NCBI GenBank assembly: GCA_023409975.1
Contig: JAEYQO010000008.1
Coordinates: 1-38,154 of the forward strand
Length of the DNA: 38,154 nucleotides
Reading direction: 5' to 3'
DNA from: Bacteroidota bacterium
GTDB lineage: Bacteria > Bacteroidota > Bacteroidia > Chitinophagales > Chitinophagaceae
In this document: piece after piece, positions 6,945-14,660 of the stretch
How positions within the stretch are numbered: the stretch's first letter is position 1
Layout of the letters: the number at the start of each line of letters is the position of its first letter
Notes under the pieces: model-generated
What the model saw: the letters and a program-made list of their open reading frames with translations, nothing else
The model's database searches: none
Told to the model about the DNA's origin: nothing
Translations under genes and position numbers: made by a program

Positions 6945-8723
6945 ATGAAAAATCTACTCACCCTATGCTGCATACTGTTTTCCTTCCAGTTTGCATCGGC
7001 GCAGTGTACAGCATCCTTCACCTGGACCGTTGATCCTAATAACTCGATGACATTAATAGTCACCAACACTTCTACCTACACATCCATTCCCGGATCGACG
7101 CCGACGGTGGCGGTTAACTGGGGCGATGGGCCCTGGTCTTTTAGCCATTTTCCTCCGGGAGTCAATACAGTATCACACACCTATACCAGCACAGGACCTT
7201 TCAATGTCAACCTGCACATAAACTATTACGATAGCCTAAACAGCACTCCTTATTGCCATGATTCCATATCTCATATGATCACACTTGTCCAGTCGCCTTG
7301 CCATACGGTCATCAACACATCGAACAATGGACCCGGCAGCTACAACTTTGCGGCTAACAACCTGGGAGGCGGCACTAATCTGACATATTCGTGGGACTTT
7401 GGAGATGGACAAACTGCCGTTGGTCCGAATGTCAGTCACACCTACCAGAACAGCGGTAATTATACCGTGACGCTGACAACAACAGGAAATGGCTGTTCCT
7501 TCACATCAACGACCTTGCTCAGTCCAAACCTTCCGAACTGCAGCCAGTATAGCGCTTCCATCTCTGCAAGCGTCTCGGGGGGTCTTGTATATTTTACCAA
7601 TACATCTCCAAATATCAATATTCCGGGACTCAGTATTGTAAAAGAATCTTACTGGGATCTGGGAGATGGCTCGAGTTCAACTTCCTCTTCGCCTGGTCAT
7701 GGTTATTCAAGCCCAGGCACATATAATATCATGCTCATCAATAAGTGGAAGGAGGTGAATAGCCAGATTGTATACTGCATCGATACCGCCTATACTACAG
7801 TTACAACCACTGTACCACATTATTATGAAGTTTCGGGCGCCGTTGTCTATGATTCCTCTGCATTTGGAAACCTTAGCTTCAGAATCTGGCTGATCAATCA
7901 TGATTCGGCTACAAACACACTGACAGCAATAGACTCTATTACGCAAAACTGTTCCGGAAGTTGTATTTATACTTTTAGCGACGTACCTCCAGGAGTCTAC
8001 CGCACCAAAGCTGCATTGCTGAATGGATCACCCGGCCTTCCTGGTTTGGTGCCTACCTATCACGATTCGAGCCTTTACTGGCATAGCGCTACGCTTATTA
8101 ATCACTTTGGAGGAAGCTCGTTATACCGTATGATCTACATGAAATCCGGCATCTACACTACCGGACCTGGTTTTGTAGGAGGTAATATCAGTCAGGGTGC
8201 TAATAAAGGCACTACAGGTGGTGTCGCTAACCTTTTAGTCCTACTGAGAGATGACAATGATCAGTTCGTTCGCTTTACATATACTGACGCTAACGGTGAT
8301 TATAGCTTCCCAAATTTACCGTTTGGAGACTATACAGTGTATCCTGAATTGATGAACTGGACAACTACTCCTTCTTCCGTCTTCAGCCTGAACAGCTCCG
8401 GTATGACTATCACGGCCCTAGACTTCAAAAAGACTCCTACAGAGATCAAACCAGTGACACTTGGAATAGCATCCCTACCTGAAGCGAAACTCTTCAGCAT
8501 CTTTCCGAATCCTGTAACGGATAAGATGACCATTAACTGGACTGCTGACAATGGGACTGCAGAAATCGAACTGGTAGACCTGATGGGAAGGACCGTACAC
8601 CGTCAGTCTTCCGGTATGGGAAAATCAGTCAATATTAGCCTGGAGCACCTGAATGCCGGCGTGTATGTAGTCATAGTGATTACCAACAACCAGTTGCATG
8701 CAGAAAGGATCGTGTTGCAATAG
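6945..8723 (+). CDS. PKD-repeat surface protein with T9SS sorting domain
   Basis: This 592-aa protein starts with a signal peptide (MKNLLTLCCILFSFQFASAQ). Three PKD-like immunoglobulin folds follow, marked by WGDG and YSWDFGDG or YWDLGDG together with HTYTSTGPFNV, HTYQNSGNYTV and GYSSPGTYNI. Around residues 410-470 an SdrD-B/carboxypeptidase-regulatory-like domain is visible (GVANLLVLLRDDND, YTDANGDYSFPNLPFGDYTV). The last 80 residues are a type A T9SS domain (FSIFPNPVTDKM, IELVDLMGRTV, LNAGVYVVIV). It is probably a cell-surface or adhesive protein, since no enzymatic domain is seen. It stands alone between two terminators. I found no convincing promoter upstream. Confidence 0.9.
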   Translation: MKNLLTLCCILFSFQFASAQCTASFTWTVDPNNSMTLIVTNTSTYTSIPGSTPTVAVNWGDGPWSFSHFPPGVNTVSHTYTSTGPFNVNLHINYYDSLNSTPYCHDSISHMITLVQSPCHTVINTSNNGPGSYNFAANNLGGGTNLTYSWDFGDGQTAVGPNVSHTYQNSGNYTVTLTTTGNGCSFTSTTLLSPNLPNCSQYSASISASVSGGLVYFTNTSPNINIPGLSIVKESYWDLGDGSSSTSSSPGHGYSSPGTYNIMLINKWKEVNSQIVYCIDTAYTTVTTTVPHYYEVSGAVVYDSSAFGNLSFRIWLINHDSATNTLTAIDSITQNCSGSCIYTFSDVPPGVYRTKAALLNGSPGLPGLVPTYHDSSLYWHSATLINHFGGSSLYRMIYMKSGIYTTGPGFVGGNISQGANKGTTGGVANLLVLLRDDNDQFVRFTYTDANGDYSFPNLPFGDYTVYPELMNWTTTPSSVFSLNSSGMTITALDFKKTPTEIKPVTLGIASLPEAKLFSIFPNPVTDKMTINWTADNGTAEIELVDLMGRTVHRQSSGMGKSVNISLEHLNAGVYVVIVITNNQLHAERIVLQ

Positions 8724-8738
8724 TAAATTGTGAAATAT

Positions 8739-8771
8739 AAAGAAGGCTGCCCCGATGTTGCAGCCTTCTTT
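8739..8771. terminator. Bidirectional terminator between convergent genes
   Basis: AAAGAAGGCTGC (8739-8750) and GCAGCCTTCTTT (8760-8771) form a perfect 12-bp stem with a 9-nt loop. The A- and T-rich outer ends suit termination from both the PKD gene (+) and the frameshifted gene (-). Confidence 0.85.
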
Positions 8772-8797
8772 GTGAATAGTATCACTCAACAAAAGCC

Positions 8798-9824
8798 CTA
8801 TTTCCTGCTCGACTTTATGGTTGCTACAAATTCATCAGCATACCGTTCGAGGGCTTGGGCAGCAGCCGTTTTGTACTGAGCCTTGGTAGTTTCGATGACG
8901 ATGGGTGTGGCCTTGAAGTCCTTTCCAAAAGTGAAAATGGGTTTTTTCAGCACTTTCTTTTCAGGATCCTGACTCACGGCTGTGGCGAAACTGGTGCCTG
9001 AGGGGATATCCGCTGCTACGAACATCTGATCCACCTGAACTTTCTCATTGCAGAACATGGCAGTTCCGAGGTTAGATTTGATCTTCAGATTTGGCCCTGC
9101 CTGAGCATTAAACCTGAAGTTCTTTGTCCTGGTAATCTCAGTCATACCCACACCGGCGGAACGATGACTTTCTCCGGTCCGTACATCACCGTCAAGAACG
9201 ATATCGGCAAAGTCGACGACCACATGCAGATACAGCGCCGGTGCGTCAACATCTTCCGAAAACTTACCTGCACGCTTCGCCTTACCGAAGGCAAAGCCGG
9301 GATTGATGCCCCCGAAGGGATTAAAATTATAAAGCGTATGTCCGCTATTGGCATTTGACTGCTACCCAGGCCTGACCCGCCTGGTGTTTGATCTCGACAC
9401 CTTCAGCGGGTAGCGCCTCACCATCTCTGGTGTAAAAATCCGCTGTTGCCACCTTAGCCCATTCTACAGTTTGTATTCCATTATCCTGCAGCTTTTTGTT
9501 CAGATAGGTGTAGAAACCAGTGGCCAGTTCCTGGTAATCACTTGCTGTAAGGTCGCCATCAGTCGTTTCAAGATAGGCGGTCAGTCGCCCGGAAACACTG
9601 CTGCCGCCGGACTTCCTGCTACCGAAGGCACCACGTTCATTCTTCATGAATTCATGCGTCGTTGCATGTTTAAAGTACACTGTTGCCTGCGCCACAGCTA
9701 CTTTATCAAGTTTTGGTACAACTACCTTCTTACCCATGGCACCACCGCCCACAAGGTTGATAGACTGAGCATTAGTACTTAATGCAGAAAGGAGCAGAAG
9801 CCCCGTGAACATTGCGTTTTTCAT
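8798..9824 (-). pseudogene. Secreted protein of unknown function, interrupted by a single frameshift
   Basis: The first part (9824 down to 9345) encodes 159 aa with a signal peptide (MKNAMFTGLLLLSALSTNAQ) and ends abruptly AWVAVKCQ-stop. The reading frame one base on continues without a stop from the same point to 8798 as SNANSGHTLYNFNPFGGINP and onward. The product restored by removing one base would be about 341 aa and end EFVATIKSSRK. The 1027-bp span is three times 342 plus one. The likely site is the AAA run at 9354-9356, because dropping one A gives WVAVNANSGHTLYNFNP. It could be a recent pseudogene, a sequencing error or a true recoding site. I do not recognise the family. The downstream frame has only a GTG start in mid-domain (9223), so it is not a separate gene. 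Confidence 0.8.
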
Positions 9825-9839
9825 ATAAAAACGTTTTCA

Positions 9840-9869
9840 GAAAAGTAGATCGGGCACGAACACCGAAAA
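9840..9869 (-). promoter_or_regulatory. Possible promoter of the frameshifted secreted-protein gene
   Basis: On the minus strand TTTT (9869-9866), 18 bp, TACTTTTC (9847-9840) lies about 15 bp before the ATG. The -7 element matches TAnnTTTG at 7 of 8 positions. Confidence 0.4.
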
Positions 9870-9977
9870 ATCCGTGGCAGCACTCATTTAATCCTACCTG
9901 AAAACACTGGTAGTTTCTTTAAAAGATGAGGTCTGGACGCTGATGAGCTGGCATAATTTTAGAAAACATTAACTGCT

Positions 9978-10940
9978 ATGAGAACTACATCCCTTCCCCT
10001 GGTCGGTTTGAAGACATCGCGAAACTGCAGCCTGCGCATACTGATCATCGCATTAATGTTTCTGGCGCCCGGACAAGCATTTTCCCAGGTAGATACAGCT
10101 ATCGCTGATCAGCATCTGTCGGAGACACTGGATTCCATTGTGCGTACTGACAAAGACGTCCAGCCACAGCTATACCGTATGAACTACTGGATTAGTGGCG
10201 GGCTGGCCCTGGCTTCTACAGCAGCTAATATATGGGCGATTCCAAATGTCATAAAGGCTAAACCAGAGCTGACTGATGCTGAACTGGCTTCCCTCAACCC
10301 GGATAAACACAGAGGTTTTGACCAGTGGGCTTTGAAACTGGACCCCACTAAACGAGATCAGAACTACGATTATTCTGATTATATGCTCCCTGTGATCATT
10401 GCAGCGACCGGCAGTCTGGCACTGGACAAGAAAATACGACGCGACTGGCTTCGGCTGCTGGTAATGTACTGGGAGACCCATGCCGTCACCTTCAACATGT
10501 ATAACTTCAGCTTCTTTGGCCCTGCCTTTCAGAATAAAGTAAGGCCTGTGTCCTATTATACCCATTTTGATGACGAATTTCGCCGCAGAGGCAACCACCG
10601 TAATTCATTTTATAGCGGCCACACTGCATCCGCTGCTGCTGCGAGCTTCTTTATGGCGAAGGTATATACCGACTACCACCCTGAACTAGGGAATAAAAAG
10701 TACATTTTCTTCGGTCTGGCTACCATCCCCCCCTTAGTGGAGGGCTACCTCAGAATGAAAGCGCTGGCTCATTTTCCTTCGGATGTAATCGTGGGACTGA
10801 TCATAGGTGCTACCTGCGGCATCGTGGTTCCGGAACTACACCGGTATAAAAGACAAGGCGTTAAGCTCGGTGTGACCGCTACACCTGTGGGACCGGGCAT
10901 TAGTCTGACCTGGCAGCCCCGGGACAGGAAATTGAATTGA
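9978..10940 (+). CDS. PAP2-family phosphatase
   Basis: This 320-aa protein has a signal sequence or anchor near residues 19-37 (LRILIIALMFLAPGQAFSQ). A type 2 phosphatidic-acid phosphatase domain fills the C-terminal half. Its signature parts are KVRP (187-190), YSGH with the catalytic His 215, and R259-x5-H265-x3-D269 in YLRMKALAHFPSD. The first motif is a reduced form of KX6RP. By family it dephosphorylates a lipid phosphate or pyrophosphate such as undecaprenyl pyrophosphate or phosphatidate at the periplasmic face, but the substrate cannot be read from sequence. The M28 peptidase gene follows after 37 bp on the same strand. Confidence 0.88.
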   Translation: MRTTSLPLVGLKTSRNCSLRILIIALMFLAPGQAFSQVDTAIADQHLSETLDSIVRTDKDVQPQLYRMNYWISGGLALASTAANIWAIPNVIKAKPELTDAELASLNPDKHRGFDQWALKLDPTKRDQNYDYSDYMLPVIIAATGSLALDKKIRRDWLRLLVMYWETHAVTFNMYNFSFFGPAFQNKVRPVSYYTHFDDEFRRRGNHRNSFYSGHTASAAAASFFMAKVYTDYHPELGNKKYIFFGLATIPPLVEGYLRMKALAHFPSDVIVGLIIGATCGIVVPELHRYKRQGVKLGVTATPVGPGISLTWQPRDRKLN

Positions 10941-10977
10941 TACAAGAAAGTTCTGAACCTGTTCCTATTTTTAGGGA

Positions 10978-12360
10978 ATGAAATTACGATTGCTGCTTGC
11001 TGTATGCTGCATTACACAGATTGTCCCTGCCATCGCTCAGAATCCACGGAACGTTACTGATAGTGTCGTCTTCAGAAATATCTCCGACGAGATCATGCTG
11101 CGCGGGCATAGCTATGAAGATCTGCGTGACCTGTGTAAAAATATTGGTCACCGGCTGAGTGGATCTGAGGCGGCAGCAAAAGCAGTGGACTGGGCGGCAG
11201 AGAAATTCAGGGAAGCGGGAGCAGACACTGTCTGGCTTCAGCCTGTGGAAGTTCCGCATTGGGTGCGGGGAGCTGAATCTTTGCAACTACAGTATCAAGG
11301 AGGAGATTTACACGATGTACCGATGCTCTCACTCGGTAATACTGTTGGTACTGAGGGAAAAGACCTGGAAGCTGAAGTGATCCTTGCCAATAACTTTGAG
11401 GAGTTTGCACTTATCACGCCTGCACAGGTGAAAGGGAAGATCGTGTTTTTCAATTTTGCCTTCCCCCAGGATGTAATCAACACCTTCGACGGATATGGCA
11501 TTGCCGGCCCTTATCGCTGGACGGGCCCTAACCTGGCCTCAGCGAAAGGAGCCGTCGGCGTGATCATCCGGTCTGTTTCCACGGGGCTGGACGATGTGCC
11601 GCATACCGGATCTTTACGATATGCAGATACTGTCCGTCCGATACCAGCCGTTGCTATTGGCAATACGACCGCGGACGCACTGGCAAAGGCCATACAGAAA
11701 GGAGCGGTAAGGGCTATCTTGAACTCCAATTGCAGGATGATGGAACCGGTGCTTTCCTATAATGTCATTGCAGAGATTCGCGGAAGAAGCCATCCGGAAG
11801 AAATAGTAGTTGCGGGTGCGCATCTGGATAGCTGGGATGTAGGCGACGGGGCCCACGATGACGGAGCAGGGTGTGTACAGGTCATTGAGATCATCCGAAC
11901 ACTGAAAGCCCTCCGGCTCCAGCCCGAACGAACCGTCAGGGCCGTATTGTTCATGAACGAAGAAAACGGATTAAAAGGAGGACTCGCCTACAACGATTCT
12001 GCGGTAGCGGGAAATGAAAAACATGTACTGGCACTGGAAAGCGATGCCGGCGGGTTTTCTCCAAGAGGCATCGGCCTTGTGATGGGGCCGCAACAGAGAA
12101 AGAAGATCCAGTCATTCAGATCGCTGTTCCTCCCCTACGGTGTCTATGATTTTGAACAGGAAGAAGGCGGAGCGGATATTTCCCCCCTTAGAAGAAGAGG
12201 CATTCCGGTTTCGGGCCTGATACCAGATCCGCAGCGGTATTTTGACCTTCACCATACACCTGCAGATGTATTTGAGGCTGTGAACCATCGTGAACTGAAG
12301 CTGGGAGCTGTTGTAATGACGCAATTCATTTACCTCGTGGCAGAAAAAGGGCTCGATTAG
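10978..12360 (+). CDS. M28-family zinc metallopeptidase, exported
   Basis: This 460-aa protein has a signal peptide (MKLRLLLAVCCITQIVPAIAQ). A protease-associated-type insert lies around residues 110-260, and the M28 catalytic domain occupies the C-terminal half. The likely zinc ligands and catalytic residues are His282 (GAHLDSWDVG), Asp294 (DDGAG), Glu328/Glu329 (MNEENG), Asp356 (ESDAGG) and His426 (HHTPADVF). By family it is an aminopeptidase or carboxypeptidase acting on peptides in the periplasm or outside the cell. Its TAG stop overlaps the GTG start of the DppC-like permease by one base, which suggests coupled translation and a shared role in peptide use. Confidence 0.92.
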   Translation: MKLRLLLAVCCITQIVPAIAQNPRNVTDSVVFRNISDEIMLRGHSYEDLRDLCKNIGHRLSGSEAAAKAVDWAAEKFREAGADTVWLQPVEVPHWVRGAESLQLQYQGGDLHDVPMLSLGNTVGTEGKDLEAEVILANNFEEFALITPAQVKGKIVFFNFAFPQDVINTFDGYGIAGPYRWTGPNLASAKGAVGVIIRSVSTGLDDVPHTGSLRYADTVRPIPAVAIGNTTADALAKAIQKGAVRAILNSNCRMMEPVLSYNVIAEIRGRSHPEEIVVAGAHLDSWDVGDGAHDDGAGCVQVIEIIRTLKALRLQPERTVRAVLFMNEENGLKGGLAYNDSAVAGNEKHVLALESDAGGFSPRGIGLVMGPQQRKKIQSFRSLFLPYGVYDFEQEEGGADISPLRRRGIPVSGLIPDPQRYFDLHHTPADVFEAVNHRELKLGAVVMTQFIYLVAEKGLD

Positions 12361-13481
12361 TGGAGCGGGATCAGCAGCCAACTGTCTGGAAGCGGCTTCT
12401 TAAGAAGCCTGCGGCGCTGATAGCGCTCTGTTTCATACTGCTGATCACTTTGATCGCCATATTCGCCTACCAGATTGCACCAGACAGTACACCCTCGGGC
12501 AACCGGATGATCATAGAGCTGGCGGCCCGGAAACCCGGATTCACCAAAGATCTGCTATACGTTCCAAGAACTGTCCGGCAGGAGCAGCGTAGCGGATTGA
12601 CTAATTTCCTTACAGGCACGCCGAGTGATTTGAGTGCCGTACCCATCAACGGATTCCGGTTTGAAGGAGACAGCCTGATCGTGCGTCATTACATCGACGA
12701 TGAATTAGAGGATACAATAGCCTACCACATCGCCGGTATTTACCAGGGACCTGTCACTCAGGACGCGGAGCAGATGAAGCGACACCTCGTTGATGAGCAG
12801 ATCCGGCAAACTACTTTCCTTCTTGGTACAGACCGGTATGGGAGAGACATCCTTTCCAGGCTGATCATTGGTGCCAGGGTAAGTATAGCGGTGGGGTTCA
12901 TAGCTGTCTTCCTTTCGATCACGATAGGCATCGTACTCGGGGCGCTGGCTGGCTACTTTGGGGGCCTCATCGACAACCTCGTGATGTGGGTGATCAACAT
13001 CTTGTGGGCCATCCCTACCCTGTTGCTGGTATTCGCTATCACACTTACCATAGGAAAGGGATTCCTGCAAATCTTTGTAGCCATCGGGCTGACCATGTGG
13101 GTGAGTGCTGCGCGACTGATCAGGGGGCAGGTGATGGTATTGCGTGAAATGGAGTATATCACCGCTGCAAGAGCGCTGGGTGTTTCCGACCTGAGGATCA
13201 TTTTCCGGCATATCCTACCCAATATCGCGGGACCGATCATGGTAGTGGCTGCGAGTAATTTCGCCACTGCTATACTGGTTGAAGCGGGTCTTAGCTTTCT
13301 GGGCATTGGCGTGCAGCCGCCGCAGCCCTCCTGGGGATTGATGATCAAGGAACATTATAATTTCCTGCTCACGAACAGGCCCCTGCTGGCATTGATCCCC
13401 GGCATCGCCATCATGCTTCTGGTGTATGCCTTCAACCTGCTTGGAAACGGGCTGAGGGATGTTCTGGATGTGCGGGACTAG
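12360..13481 (+). CDS. ABC transporter permease, DppC/OppC-like, with enlarged N-terminal loop
   Basis: This 373-aa inner-membrane permease belongs to the peptide/nickel importer family. It starts at GTG within TAGTG. TM1 is about residues 17-36. The usual GTDxxGRDxLSR motif appears as LLGTDRYGRDILSRLIIGAR only near residue 155. The extracytoplasmic segment between them is therefore about 115 residues, clearly longer than in ordinary DppC. The EAA-type cytoplasmic loop that contacts the ATPase is present (EYITAARALGVSDLRIIFRH), followed by LVEAGLSFLGIGVQPPQPSWG. No partner permease, ATPase or binding protein is in the window, so its partners are encoded elsewhere. Confidence 0.92.
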   Translation: MERDQQPTVWKRLLKKPAALIALCFILLITLIAIFAYQIAPDSTPSGNRMIIELAARKPGFTKDLLYVPRTVRQEQRSGLTNFLTGTPSDLSAVPINGFRFEGDSLIVRHYIDDELEDTIAYHIAGIYQGPVTQDAEQMKRHLVDEQIRQTTFLLGTDRYGRDILSRLIIGARVSIAVGFIAVFLSITIGIVLGALAGYFGGLIDNLVMWVINILWAIPTLLLVFAITLTIGKGFLQIFVAIGLTMWVSAARLIRGQVMVLREMEYITAARALGVSDLRIIFRHILPNIAGPIMVVAASNFATAILVEAGLSFLGIGVQPPQPSWGLMIKEHYNFLLTNRPLLALIPGIAIMLLVYAFNLLGNGLRDVLDVRD

Positions 13482-13699
13482 CGGAGTTTCTGAACCAGCC
13501 AGATGATCAGGCTGATGACGATACTGAACAGGATCATGGTCGTGATAGGCATATAAAAACTGAAGTTCTCCCGTTCTATCCTTATATCGCCGGGTAGTCT
13601 GCCCAGGAACCGGAGCTTATCACCAAACAGCCAGATAATGAAACCGGTGACGACAATCACAATTCCTATGACAATGATCCCTTTTCCGAGGCGTTCCAT
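13478..13699 (-). CDS. DUF2905-type small membrane protein
   Basis: This 73-aa protein has two transmembrane helices (about residues 5-24 and 50-69). They are separated by FGDKLRFLGRLPGDIRIERENFSFY, where the LGRLPGDI motif is typical of DUF2905. Its function is unknown. It converges on the DppC-like permease with a 4-bp overlap of the two 3' ends. Confidence 0.88.
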   Translation of the reverse strand: MERLGKGIIVIGIVIVVTGFIIWLFGDKLRFLGRLPGDIRIERENFSFYMPITTMILFSIVISLIIWLVQKLR

Positions 13700-13734
13700 T
13701 TCGTAAATTTACAGGGTATCATTTTTAAGTAAAG

Positions 13735-13757
13735 AAGAGGCGAGACCTCTTTTTTTA
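13735..13757 (+). terminator. Terminator-like hairpin upstream of dps
   Basis: AAGAGG, loop CGAGA, CCTCTT is followed by a T run ending at 13757. The stem is only 6 bp but the U-tract is good. It lies 31 bp before the dps ATG. It could end transcripts reading through from the permease, which would cross the DUF2905 gene in antisense, or act as a leader attenuator for dps. Confidence 0.5.
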
Positions 13758-13788
13758 CGATTTCAAAAAGTAAACCAAAACAAATATT

Positions 13789-14253
13789 ATGAATCAGATC
13801 GGACTGAATGAGCAACATTCAAAGGACCTTGCTGACAAGCTGAATGTATTGCTGGCGAACTACCAGCTGTTCTACATTAATGTCAGGGGTTATCACTGGA
13901 ATATTAAAGGTGAGAAGTTCTTTGAGTTGCATGCAAAATTTGAAGAGTTATATAACGATGCGGTGCTGAAAATCGATGAGATTGCCGAGCGGATCAAGAC
14001 GCTGGGCCAGACACCGCTTCATACATACACTGAATATCTCAGCCACTCATCCATAAAGGAAACCCCTAAAGTTACTGCAGGAAACGATGCTGTAAAACAT
14101 ATCCTTGATGCGCTTAAGCAACTGCTGGTGCTGGAAAGGGAAATTCTGGAACTTTCCTCTGAAGCAAATGATGAGGGGACTAATGCGCTGGTTTCAGACT
14201 ATATCCGTGAGCAGGAGAAAATGGTATGGATGTATAACGCGTACCTTTCCTAG
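13789..14253 (+). CDS. dps: Dps-family ferritin-like DNA protection protein
   Basis: This 154-aa protein has the usual Dps length. By family it forms a 12-subunit shell that oxidises Fe(II) with peroxide and stores iron, protecting DNA under oxidative stress and starvation. The ferroxidase ligands have the expected spacing: His36 (GYHWN), His48, Asp63 and Glu67 in KIDEIAERI. The signature VRGYHWNIKGEKFFELHAKF is clear. The N-terminal extension is short and not Lys-rich, so DNA binding by a basic tail is not evident. A terminator-like hairpin precedes it and a strong hairpin follows it. Confidence 0.95.
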   Translation: MNQIGLNEQHSKDLADKLNVLLANYQLFYINVRGYHWNIKGEKFFELHAKFEELYNDAVLKIDEIAERIKTLGQTPLHTYTEYLSHSSIKETPKVTAGNDAVKHILDALKQLLVLEREILELSSEANDEGTNALVSDYIREQEKMVWMYNAYLS

Positions 14254-14268
14254 AACTCCCGGATATTA

Positions 14269-14304
14269 ACTGACCTGGTTTTGCAGATGTGGAACCAGGT
14301 CAGT
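14269..14304. terminator. Strong hairpin after dps
   Basis: ACTGACCTGGTT (14269-14280) and AACCAGGTCAGT (14293-14304) form a perfect 12-bp stem with a 12-nt loop. It sits between two convergent genes. A U-tract is lacking, so termination or mRNA 3'-end protection are both possible. Confidence 0.6.
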
Positions 14305-14328
14305 ATTCTGATACCGGGCCTTGACCAA

Positions 14329-14598
14329 TTATCTTACTCCTGGCTCATCGCCGGGAATTCTGCCACCAGGTCCCTCAGCACTTTCGTCATCATCCATTGT
14401 ACGGTGTCCTTCTCCGGACCGGAACTGTTCCTGCATACTACCTTCTTTCCCGAGATCACCCTTGTCTTTGAACTGACCTGAATTCAGCGGTGTGCCGGAC
14501 TGATCTCCGGCTTCTTCGGGAAGTGGAGATTTCCTAAAGACATTGTTGGTTCCGGTTTCCGGGTTGTTTTCCTTTGATGCTTTCTTTTCTTCTTTCAT
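14329..14598 (-). CDS. Small hydrophilic, probably disordered protein
   Basis: From the ATG at 14596-14598 it is 89 aa, beginning MKEEKKASKENNPETGTNNV. It is dominated by Glu, Lys, Gly, Asp, Ser and Pro with no hydrophobic core, signal or membrane segment. An upstream in-frame start would add 20 residues, but the chosen start is better placed. I do not recognise a family. The composition and the neighbours (Dps, BON protein) recall small hydrophilic stress proteins, which is only an inference. Confidence 0.6.
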   Translation of the reverse strand: MKEEKKASKENNPETGTNNVFRKSPLPEEAGDQSGTPLNSGQFKDKGDLGKEGSMQEQFRSGEGHRTMDDDESAEGPGGRIPGDEPGVR

Positions 14599-14660
14599 GA
14601 TCCGGTATGTTTGAGATTGAAAAAAGGCTACCGGACGGTAACCTTTTCTTAACGACACTT

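Noticed and set aside
8798..9223. Separate 141-aa gene
   Set aside because: It starts at GTG inside a continuous homologous-looking frame that joins the upstream gene through a one-base shift; treated as the 3' part of the frameshifted gene.
9142..9354. Minus-strand 70-aa frame starting near the frameshift
   Set aside because: It is an alternative frame of the interrupted gene, with basic, non-protein-like composition.
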